This document shows positions 1 to 5,009 of a stretch of 5,009 bases of DNA, one piece after another. Below the pieces are notes generated by a model. It was not told where the DNA came from. It worked only from the letters and a program-made list of their open reading frames with translations, and searched no databases. Source of the stretch: an uncultured Micrococcales bacterium (GTDB taxonomy: Bacteria; Actinomycetota; Actinomycetes; Actinomycetales; Microbacteriaceae); the NCBI GenBank assembly GCA_913056225.1, contig CAJXMQ010000079.1, positions 1-5,009 on the forward strand, written 5' to 3'. Position 1 is the stretch's first letter, and each line of letters starts with the position of its first letter. Both the position numbers and the translations under genes were made by a program.

Positions 1-143
1 AGATTGCGAATATGGGCTGGGAGAATGCAATCAAGTCAGATGATGCTTTGCTTGCTGGCTTGAACACGCACGCGGGAGAGGTCTATAACTCTGGAGTCGC
101 TGAGGCCCACGGTTTGACCTTGGCTGATTCTCGAAACCTGTGA
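1..143 (+). CDS. ald: Alanine dehydrogenase, C-terminal end (partial, 5' end outside window)
   Basis: Reading from base 3, 46 codons are open to a TGA at 141-143. The peptide begins IANMGWENAIKSDD, continues through LLAGLNTHAGEVYNSGVAEA and ends ADSRNL. Seen: this matches the conserved tail of bacterial alanine dehydrogenases (a LAN/LAD-x-GW start, then D/N-PALAKGL-x-TH-x-G, then VA-x-x-LGL) over its whole length. Known of the family: Ald is a cytosolic NAD-dependent enzyme that interconverts L-alanine and pyruvate plus ammonia. It serves alanine catabolism and, in mycobacteria, redox balance. The catalytic and NAD-binding domains lie upstream of the window. Its final 108 nt overlap the end of the opposing ATPase gene. 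An AsnC-type regulator sits about 1 kb downstream, consistent with the ald/aldR neighbourhood of actinobacteria. Assignment rests on a short but characteristic tail. Confidence 0.82.
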   Translation, partial: IANMGWENAIKSDDALLAGLNTHAGEVYNSGVAEAHGLTLADSRNL

Positions 144-1052
144 TTGACCCAAGGGAAAGTTAAAATAAAGCTGCCCCTCAGAGATCTGAGCACTGGCCCA
201 ACCGTTCGCAATCGGCTGACGCCTTTGCTTTGACAGCCCAAGCTGCATGGCATCCACCTGATCAACCGCTCCAATTCCGATTTTTTGCAAGCAGTTAGCC
301 ATCAGTGATCTGGAAACACCACTTAAGGTTTGACTGGCGGCAAACAGATACACACCCAGAGCTCTGCCCTTGGTGGCAACATCGTCTAGTACCGAAGCGG
401 CCTTCTGCGAGCTTCTCGTAACACTGGAAAGCTCATCTACCAAAAGCATCATCGGCTTTGGGCTTTGCCCGTCTGCCAGCTCCCGCTCTCGGGTTTCAAG
501 TTCTTTATGCACCATTTCTAAAAACTGATCAAAATCATCGGAGTGATTGCTGACCACCCACTCAATTCCGAACGCCTTTGAGAAACCAAGCCCGCCCTTG
601 AAATCAATTACAACCAAACGGTGTGGCCAACTCTCGATTAGATTTCTCATGAATTCAGTTTTGCCACTGCCGGTCGGCCCAATGATTAGAGTGTGCGCCG
701 GTCGCAGAAAAACTATTTCACCATCTGATCTAATCCCAGCTTTAAGCTGCCCTCGAGAGTCAAGCAGTTGGTCCAATAAAACCTCTGATGCGGGTCTTTC
801 CAGCATTCTTATTAGCGCTAAGTTGAGCCATGTTGGCCAAAACAAGCTAAATCCTCCGAGTTTTCTTCCGCCAACAGCGACACCAGCCAGCCCCAGTTCG
901 ATCTCATCTGATTTGGTCAATGGTTTTTTGGATTTGATTACTATCCAAATTATCAACGTAAACAACCCGATGGCGGTTAGGTGCCAAAGCCCCTGACTGA
1001 GGCCCAGAAAGACTCCGTAGCCAAGGGTTGGAAGTAAAAACAAAATACTCAT
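36..1052 (-). CDS. FtsK/SpoIIIE-domain membrane ATPase, small single-domain form
   Basis: A 338-residue protein. Two hydrophobic segments (about residues 3-18 and 22-40) with little between them suggest an N-terminal membrane hairpin. After a linker comes a P-loop ATPase core: Walker A GPTGSGKT at 125-132, an FtsK-like VIDFKGG at 148-154, Walker B MMLLVDEL at 201-208 with D206/E207, and RALGVYLFAASQ at 230-241, matching the RA-x-G-[IV]-x-L-x-x-A-[TS]-Q motif of FtsK/SpoIIIE pumps. Known: such proteins are hexameric motors moving DNA (FtsK, SpoIIIE, TcpA) or secretion substrates (EccC). It is far shorter than FtsK and lacks the four-helix membrane domain, the long linker and the DNA-reading gamma domain, so it is not the cell-division FtsK. 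The substrate cannot be told. The first in-frame ATG after a long upstream open stretch was taken as start; no good Shine-Dalgarno precedes it. Residues 304-338 are encoded opposite the ald tail. Confidence 0.85.
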   Translation of the reverse strand: MSILFLLPTLGYGVFLGLSQGLWHLTAIGLFTLIIWIVIKSKKPLTKSDEIELGLAGVAVGGRKLGGFSLFWPTWLNLALIRMLERPASEVLLDQLLDSRGQLKAGIRSDGEIVFLRPAHTLIIGPTGSGKTEFMRNLIESWPHRLVVIDFKGGLGFSKAFGIEWVVSNHSDDFDQFLEMVHKELETRERELADGQSPKPMMLLVDELSSVTRSSQKAASVLDDVATKGRALGVYLFAASQTLSGVSRSLMANCLQKIGIGAVDQVDAMQLGLSKQRRQPIANGWASAQISEGQLYFNFPLGQSQVSRISQGQTVGLSDSRVIDLSRVRVQASKQSII

Positions 1053-1152
1053 AGCAACATATTGGACAGCGGCACAGGTGGTTTTATTCGATTGGAATCT
1101 ATTTGTGTATAACAGTTGCCTTTTTGTCTATGTTTACTGAAAAGATAGTCAC
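1053..1152. promoter_or_regulatory. Divergent intergenic region with possible shared promoter/operator
   Basis: This 100-nt, AT-rich gap separates the ATPase gene (leftward) from the AsnC-type regulator gene (rightward), so it must carry the rightward promoter and probably the leftward one. A TATAAC at 1108-1113 is a possible -10 for the regulator operon, with only poor -35 matches upstream (TTTATT at 1083-1088 at a long 19-nt spacing). A perfect short inverted repeat, GATT-GG-AATC at 1090-1099, lies between these elements, where a feedback operator could sit. Lrp/AsnC proteins commonly repress their own divergent promoter. None of these sites is strong; they are inference from position and base composition. 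Confidence 0.35.
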
Positions 1153-1608
1153 ATGAGCCAAGATGTTGACGATCCGATCAATCAAAAAATAATTGCCCTG
1201 TTAAATGAAAATGGGCGACGCAGTTTCACCGAGATGTCCTCGCTGCTTGGCATCAGCGAAGCTGCCACCAGGCAAAGGGTGAACAAATTAGTGCAGAGCG
1301 AAGTGGTCCGTATAGTGGGCATTCCTAGCCCCGTGGCGCTTGGTTACTCCAGAAAAGCAATGATCGGCATACGCCACAGTGGAGCGGTAACAGAATTGTC
1401 AGAACAATTGAAACTGCTTCCAGAAGTGTCAAAAGTGGTCGTTACGGCAGGTGGATTTGATGTCCTAATTGAAGTCATTTGTGAAGATGATGAGCATCTG
1501 GTGAGGTTGATTAATGAGAACATCAGAGCGCTACCAGGGGTGCAAACAACAGAGACTTTTGTCTATCTGCAAGAAGAAAAGCAAATTTACGAATGGACCG
1601 GCAAATGA
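1153..1608 (+). CDS. Lrp/AsnC family transcriptional regulator (AldR-like by context)
   Basis: A 151-residue protein, the usual length for the family. Residues 5-55 form the AsnC-type winged helix-turn-helix: DDPINQKIIALLNENGRRSF leads into EMSSLLGISEAATRQRVNKL, with the recognition helix near 35-47, followed by the hinge strand VVRIVGIPSP. Residues 67-143 are the RAM ligand-binding domain, with its VVVTAGGFDVLIEV strand-turn (G101-F102-D103 replaces the usual G-x-[YF]-D) and LPGV at 127-130. Known: these proteins form dimers to octamers/hexadecamers and change DNA binding on sensing amino acids. In mycobacteria AldR is such a regulator located next to ald, sensing alanine and other amino acids. 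Here ald lies about 1 kb away across the ATPase gene, so an AldR role is a reasonable inference, not proven. It is first in an operon with two DNA-repair genes. The ATG is preceded only by a weak purine stretch (GAAAAGAT). Confidence 0.9.
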   Translation: MSQDVDDPINQKIIALLNENGRRSFTEMSSLLGISEAATRQRVNKLVQSEVVRIVGIPSPVALGYSRKAMIGIRHSGAVTELSEQLKLLPEVSKVVVTAGGFDVLIEVICEDDEHLVRLINENIRALPGVQTTETFVYLQEEKQIYEWTGK

Positions 1609-2075
1609 ATTTTCAGCAAAGTTATAAATCGAAAGTTGGTAACTTGATAATCCTTGCCAGCGAAGACGCCATAACCCAGATTAAGTTTGGTGACTCGGAC
1701 TTGGAAAACCCAAGTGAGCTAACAAAAAAGGCAGCCGGCCAGTTGCAAGAGTATTTCGAGTCAAAACGAGACTTTTTCGATTTGCCCTTGAAACCAGAAG
1801 GAACCGAGTTTCAAAAATCTGTTTGGAGCGAATTACTAAAGATTCCCATTTCCAAAACATCCAGCTATGGACAGCTTGCGGCACAGGTTGGCAAACCGAG
1901 AGCCGCCAGAGCAATTGGTGGCGCAGTTGGCGCAAATCCAATTGCCATAGTTATCCCCTGCCATCGAGTTATTGCCACCAATGGAAAAATTACCGGATAT
2001 ACCGGTGGTGAAGGCATCAAGACTAAGCAAGCCCTGCTGGAAATGGAAAGTGCTGTAATTGAAACAGCAGGCTGA
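1605..2075 (+). CDS. ogt: Methylated-DNA--[protein]-cysteine S-methyltransferase (O6-alkylguanine repair)
   Basis: A 156-residue suicide repair protein that transfers an alkyl group from O6-alkylguanine (and O4-alkylthymine) to its own cysteine. The active site IPCHRV is at residues 117-122, with acceptor C119. Preceding it is RAARAIGGAVGANP, containing the equivalent of the human Arg finger (R102) and the Asn hinge (N111); Y88 in SSYGQLAA matches the conserved phosphate-rotating Tyr. The C-terminal GYTGG motif and helix are intact. The N-terminal domain is a single Ogt-like domain with no Ada zinc or AraC part. Start chosen at 1605: this ATG overlaps the regulator's TGA as ATGA, has GGA seven bases upstream, and gives a family-typical start just before the YKSKVGNL strand. 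An in-frame ATG at 1593 would add four residues but lacks a spaced ribosome site. Translation is probably coupled to the upstream gene. The gene could equally be named ogt or mgt. Confidence 0.93.
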   Translation: MNFQQSYKSKVGNLIILASEDAITQIKFGDSDLENPSELTKKAAGQLQEYFESKRDFFDLPLKPEGTEFQKSVWSELLKIPISKTSSYGQLAAQVGKPRAARAIGGAVGANPIAIVIPCHRVIATNGKITGYTGGEGIKTKQALLEMESAVIETAG

Positions 2076-2079
2076 TGAA

Positions 2080-2604
2080 TTGATTCGTTGCCAGTGGTGT
2101 TCGGCAGATCAGATCTATATCGATTACCACGATCAAGAATGGGGCCGAGAGGTTCGAGGAGATAATCAATTATTCGAGAAAATAAGTCTGGAGGGATTTC
2201 AAGCCGGACTCAGCTGGCTAACAATCCTGAAGCGCAGAGATAACTTTCGCACGAACTTCGACGGTTTTGAAATTGAAAAAGTCGCAAACTACAAAAAGGA
2301 CAAAGTCGAGCAGTTGATGCAGGAAACAGGAATCATTCGAAATCGGAAGAAAATCGAGTCCGTTATTCATAATGCTCAGATTTTGCAAGACTCAGCAATT
2401 GACCTGACTGAACTGATTTGGTCTCATAAGCCCACAGATGACCCGCACGATCACACTAGGGCAACCTCTCCAGAGTCAACCGAGTTATCCAGAAAACTCA
2501 AATCACTAGGGCTTAGCTTCGTTGGGCCTACGACAATGTATGCGATGATGCAATCTATTGGAATGGTCAACGACCACGATCCAAATTGTTTCCTAAAAAA
2601 CTGA
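2080..2604 (+). CDS. tag: DNA-3-methyladenine glycosylase I (Tag)
   Basis: A base-excision repair enzyme removing 3-methyladenine from DNA; 174 residues against 187 in E. coli. With the TTG at 2080 as start, the N-terminus aligns gap-free with E. coli Tag: C4 and H17 (zinc ligands) fall at identical positions, and so does E38 in LEGFQAGLSW, the conserved base-pocket glutamate. The second zinc pair, H166 and C170, lies in MVNDHDPNC. The helix-hairpin-helix-like VGPTTMYAMMQ segment is present. An in-frame TTG at 2059 (seven residues longer, overlapping ogt by 17 nt) also has a usable GGAAAG upstream. I prefer 2080 because of the alignment and an AGG eight bases before it, leaving four bases after the ogt stop. 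No ATG start is available in either case. The C-terminus is shorter than in E. coli but ends after the last zinc ligand. Operonic with ogt. Confidence 0.93.
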   Translation: MIRCQWCSADQIYIDYHDQEWGREVRGDNQLFEKISLEGFQAGLSWLTILKRRDNFRTNFDGFEIEKVANYKKDKVEQLMQETGIIRNRKKIESVIHNAQILQDSAIDLTELIWSHKPTDDPHDHTRATSPESTELSRKLKSLGLSFVGPTTMYAMMQSIGMVNDHDPNCFLKN

Positions 2605-2611
2605 AAGGTAA

Positions 2612-2642
2612 TCCTGACTGGCGACATAAACAGTCCAGGAGG
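2612..2642 (+). promoter_or_regulatory. Possible hairpin sequestering the sigma-factor Shine-Dalgarno
   Basis: Bases 2612-2620 (TCCTGACTG) can pair with 2631-2640 (CAGTCCAGGA) in nine base pairs with one bulged C at 2635, enclosing a 10-nt loop. The 3' arm takes in the first four bases of the AGGAGG ribosome site (2637-2642), which stands five bases before the sigma-factor ATG. The folded form would hinder ribosome binding. No T run follows, so it is not an intrinsic terminator. The fold was found by hand; whether it forms in the cell is inference. Confidence 0.35.
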
Positions 2643-2647
2643 AAAAC

Positions 2648-3124
2648 ATGAACCCTGAGCAGTTTCAATCCGTTTTTCGAGATTTTTTGGATCCCGTCTC
2701 AAAATTTCTCGCTCGAAGAGTTGAACCGGATGCGGTTGAAGACCTGGCTGCCGATGTGTTTGGTGTTGCCTGGAACAAACGAGACCAGATACCAATGGGA
2801 TTTGAGCTCCCATGGCTTTATAAGACGGCAAGGTATGTGATCGCGAATCACAGAAGAAAAAATCAAAGTGGAATTAAGTTATTAATGTCTTTGTCAGCCC
2901 CGGTCTCTGCGCCCAGTGCTGAAACAATTGCCCTTGCCGAGCATGGTCTTGCCGAGGCATGGTCTGGACTGAGTGCTAAGCAAAGAGAAATAATTTCACT
3001 TTCCGCATTCGAAGAACTCTCAAGCAAAGAGATAGCCAAGGTATTGGAAACCTCTGAAAACTCAGTAAACATAAGACTTAGTAGAGCCAGAAAAAAATTT
3101 GCAGAATTGTTGAAAGAAAACTAG
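2648..3124 (+). CDS. ECF-type RNA polymerase sigma factor (sigma-70 family)
   Basis: A 158-residue group 4 sigma factor. Region 2 spans about residues 5-72: EPDAVEDLAADVFGVAWNKR carries the core-binding and -10-recognition helices, followed by ELPWLYKTARYVIANHRR. A short linker (73-99) leads to region 4 at about 100-152, where LSAKQREIISLSAFEELSSK and the helix-turn-helix IAKVLETSENSVNIRLSRAR would contact the -35 element. Regions 1.1 and 3 are absent, as in ECF sigmas. The ATG is well defined by AGGAGG with a five-base spacer. The gene begins 43 nt after tag, so read-through from the repair operon is possible, and it is followed after 21 nt by a membrane protein that probably controls it. 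The target regulon is not visible here. No auto-regulatory promoter could be recognised in the short upstream gap. Confidence 0.93.
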   Translation: MNPEQFQSVFRDFLDPVSKFLARRVEPDAVEDLAADVFGVAWNKRDQIPMGFELPWLYKTARYVIANHRRKNQSGIKLLMSLSAPVSAPSAETIALAEHGLAEAWSGLSAKQREIISLSAFEELSSKEIAKVLETSENSVNIRLSRARKKFAELLKEN

Positions 3125-3145
3125 AGCAGGAAACATAAACAGATT

Positions 3146-4411
3146 ATGAACGATGATTTCGATGACCTAGAAGCTCGACTGAAAAAGGCCGATGTTAGCC
3201 AACCTGTCGTGGATTCTGCAGTTTTGGAAACTGCCACAACTTCAAAAACTCTGAAATTACCCAACCCCCGAGCTTTCAGGTTTGGCCTAGCCAGCGTTGC
3301 CTCTCTAGCAGCACTTGCAGTTTTCAGCACCACCTTGCCTCAGCCGGGTCCAACAATTCAATTGGCTTCTTCAGGTTTTGCTGCGGAATCTTCTGCGGAG
3401 GACTCAATGATTGCCGATGGTTTCCCCGGTTGGCTAACTTCCTATGAATACACGCCCTCGACAGATCTCTCAACAGATGGCTCTAGAGGTGCGGTTTATG
3501 AACTATCACTGAATGGCGACCCAAGAGCAAGACTGCAGGACTTCGCATCGCTTTTTGGTGAGCAGGGAAGAGTTCAGCTAGAGGACTACTCCACTGATTT
3601 CTTCCCTAGCTATTACCTACAAACCGACGACTCTTATTTCTCACTTCGCTGGCATGGTTCGGCAATGATCAACTATTCATCAAAAAGAAATTGGTTGCCT
3701 GACGAGTGCTACCAGCGAGAAGAGCAGGAGTTGTTGCAATCCGACCCCGACTCTATTGAAGAGTGCAGGCCCCTTCCGGTTGTCGAACTTCCTTCAGAAC
3801 AAGTATTGCGAGAACAGGCGTATGAGCTAATCTCGGCGGCTGGTTATCCAGGGACAAAACAAGATCTGGAAATCAACCGCTATCAATGGGGGGCTGAGGC
3901 CTCTGCAGCTATTTCTGCTAATGGTGAGGAGACAGCTATTCAGTGGTATGTGTCGTGGGACCAGACCGCCCAGATATCTAATGTAAGCGGACACTTGGCC
4001 ACTATTGAATATGTGGGTGATTATGACACCATAAGCCCCGTTGAGGCAGTTGACCGAATTCAAGATGGTTATTGGTTCGGGGTTCCCGCCTCCTCAAATT
4101 ATGAGGAAGGCATCATGGAGTCAGATTTACAAGTTTCAAGCGAAAATATCTCAGAATCAACGCCAGAAGATTTCAATGATTCTGAACCCATCCCAACCGA
4201 ACCATTTCCCGAACCGGGAGAGTTTGAGCAGGAAACAATCGAGGTGACTGTCGGGTCAGCCAAAACCGTAACCTTACTTCTGGAGGACGCGAACGGAAAG
4301 GGGTGGCTGGTTCCGGGGTATCTGTTGCAAACAAACCAAGGTTGGTTTGAGTCGGTGATTTCTCTGCAACAAGGAGTGATCCAACCCCCAACAAGCGAGA
4401 CTGTTCAATAA
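3146..4411 (+). CDS. Single-pass membrane protein, probable anti-sigma factor or signal partner of the ECF sigma
   Basis: 421 residues. A short acidic N-terminus (1-45, probably cytoplasmic; it starts MNDDFDDLEARLKKADVSQP) precedes one hydrophobic segment at about 46-63 (FGLASVASLAALAVFSTT). The rest would be extracytoplasmic: a Trp/Tyr-rich domain with two cysteines (C188, C207) able to form a disulfide, a Glu/Ser/Pro-rich stretch at about 331-366, and a beta-rich C-terminal part (367-415) containing WLVPGYLL and a following QGWFESVISL. The topology and the position directly after an ECF sigma gene are those of an anti-sigma factor. The zinc-type H-x3-C-x2-C motif is absent and I see no recognised anti-sigma domain, so function is inferred from context. 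The start is the first ATG. An AGGAA lies 13 bases upstream, farther than ideal, so translation may be weaker than that of the sigma factor. The stop codon region overlaps the opposing yaaA by 7 nt. Confidence 0.75.
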   Translation: MNDDFDDLEARLKKADVSQPVVDSAVLETATTSKTLKLPNPRAFRFGLASVASLAALAVFSTTLPQPGPTIQLASSGFAAESSAEDSMIADGFPGWLTSYEYTPSTDLSTDGSRGAVYELSLNGDPRARLQDFASLFGEQGRVQLEDYSTDFFPSYYLQTDDSYFSLRWHGSAMINYSSKRNWLPDECYQREEQELLQSDPDSIEECRPLPVVELPSEQVLREQAYELISAAGYPGTKQDLEINRYQWGAEASAAISANGEETAIQWYVSWDQTAQISNVSGHLATIEYVGDYDTISPVEAVDRIQDGYWFGVPASSNYEEGIMESDLQVSSENISESTPEDFNDSEPIPTEPFPEPGEFEQETIEVTVGSAKTVTLLLEDANGKGWLVPGYLLQTNQGWFESVISLQQGVIQPPTSETVQ

Positions 4412-5009
4412 CCCTCAGGGACTATCAGAGTAAGGGAGTTTCCATCTAACTCGGCTCTCTGACCCGCCTGAGTAGCTATTTCAAACACTTGATCTATTGA
4501 GCTGATTTGAGCGTTTGCAGCCTGTTTGGCAAACACTCCTTTGGCCTTTTTGTTGAAGTGGTTTAGAGGCTTTTTTGACCCGTCTGGGTATTCCACCAAC
4601 ACTTCAACCACATAGGAGTTTTCTGACTCTATTGGAGCAAGCTGCTGATAGCTTTTCGACCTCATGTCCAAAACCGAATCGAACCCGTCAAAAAAGCCCT
4701 CGTGGGCTAGTTGCCAGTGCCTTTTCAGGTTTATCCCTGGCAACTTGCTATCCCAGCTCAGGCGGTAATAGGGAATCGCAGTGGAAGCAGGGATAAGGCC
4801 AAATAAAGAGGATTGAACCATCAGTTGATCCGAACTAGGCAAACCATCAGCTTTCAGCGCGTCAAATAAAACTCCGGTGTAGCGCTCAATTGCAGGCATA
4901 GCCGGAGAGCTCAGCAATTCCAGATTTCTATTAACATCAACCAATTGCTTTGGACCAAGCTTCAGAGCCTTTGCCGCCGTGTCAGCATCCTTGCAAAGCT
5001 CCAATAAAG
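4405..5009 (-). CDS. yaaA: YaaA family (UPF0246) peroxide stress protein, N-terminus outside window
   Basis: The frame is open from the right edge of the window to a TGA at 4407-4405, giving about 200 C-terminal residues. Family signatures in order: PAIERYTGVLFDAL, SSLFGLIPASTAIPYYRLSW followed by KLPG, VLDMRSKSYQQLAP, and HFNKKAKGVFAKQ, with a terminal ELDGNSLTLIVPEGY. Known: E. coli YaaA is induced by OxyR and lowers free iron during hydrogen peroxide stress, protecting DNA; the family fold also binds DNA. The family's opening PPSEGK motif and about 45-50 residues are missing only because the sequence ends. A TTG at 5004-5002 is open as a start, but it would remove this conserved part, so the true start is probably beyond 5009. 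It converges on the membrane-protein gene with a 7-nt overlap and no evident terminator between them. Confidence 0.88.
   Translation of the reverse strand, partial: LLELCKDADTAAKALKLGPKQLVDVNRNLELLSSPAMPAIERYTGVLFDALKADGLPSSDQLMVQSSLFGLIPASTAIPYYRLSWDSKLPGINLKRHWQLAHEGFFDGFDSVLDMRSKSYQQLAPIESENSYVVEVLVEYPDGSKKPLNHFNKKAKGVFAKQAANAQISSIDQVFEIATQAGQRAELDGNSLTLIVPEGY

Noticed and set aside
177..190. CTCAGA-GA-TCTGAG inverted repeat 33 nt past the ald stop, as an ald terminator
   Set aside because: The loop is very small, no T run follows on the + strand, and the bases are ATPase coding sequence.
547..996. 149-codon + strand open frame inside the ATPase gene
   Set aside because: It lies opposite an ATPase with intact Walker motifs; its product is Ser/Pro-rich without family features and has no ribosome site, so it is an antisense shadow.
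1990..2004. ACCGG...CCGGT inverted repeat in ogt
   Set aside because: It encodes the conserved ITGYTG motif of the protein, which explains the repetition.
2451..2831. 126-codon - strand open frame across the tag/sigma junction
   Set aside because: It runs opposite two confidently identified genes and shows no recognisable domain or start signal.
2625..3143. 10-mer ACATAAACAG repeated before the sigma gene and before its partner gene
   Set aside because: A shared 10-mer is expected several times by chance in 5 kb, and its spacing to the two start codons differs.
4412..4422. CCCT-C-AGGG near the convergent stops, as a bidirectional terminator
   Set aside because: A one-base loop cannot form, no T run follows, and it encodes the YaaA C-terminus.

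Overview
The window reads as a compact chromosomal stretch from an actinobacterium of moderate GC (just under 50% by eye). The alanine dehydrogenase tail, the AsnC-type regulator, the ECF sigma factor paired with a single-pass membrane protein, and the YaaA protein all look actinobacterial. Very tight packing (overlapping starts and stops, no gap above about 100 bases) together with modest GC would fit a small-genome Microbacteriaceae such as the freshwater Luna lineages. That lineage guess is inference. No tRNA, rRNA, CRISPR array, insertion sequence or phage gene is visible.

Left part (1-1152): the last 46 codons of an alanine dehydrogenase (ald) enter on the + strand and stop at 143. Facing it on the - strand is a gene for a small membrane-anchored FtsK/SpoIIIE-type ATPase (36-1052). 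The two 3' ends overlap by 108 nt with codons in exact register. A 100-nt divergent gap separates the ATPase gene from the next rightward operon.

Middle part (1153-2604): a tightly coupled + strand operon. An Lrp/AsnC regulator comes first and resembles AldR-type regulators because ald is close by. It is followed by an O6-alkylguanine-DNA alkyltransferase (ATGA overlap) and then a 3-methyladenine DNA glycosylase I (Tag) that probably uses a TTG start. The last two genes repair complementary kinds of DNA alkylation damage: direct reversal at O6-guanine and base excision of 3-methyladenine.

Right part (2605-5009): an ECF sigma factor with a strong Shine-Dalgarno that can fold into a hairpin is followed 21 nt later by a single-pass membrane protein with a large extracytoplasmic domain, probably its anti-sigma factor or signalling partner. 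Converging on it with a 7-nt overlap is a YaaA-family (peroxide stress) protein whose N-terminus lies beyond the window. Overall the segment groups amino-acid sensing, alkylation repair, envelope signalling and oxidative-stress functions. I found no clear undescribed multi-gene system. The most notable points are the in-register convergent overlap, the AsnC regulator heading a DNA-repair operon, the possible ribosome-site hairpin before the sigma factor, and the zinc-motif-less sigma partner.
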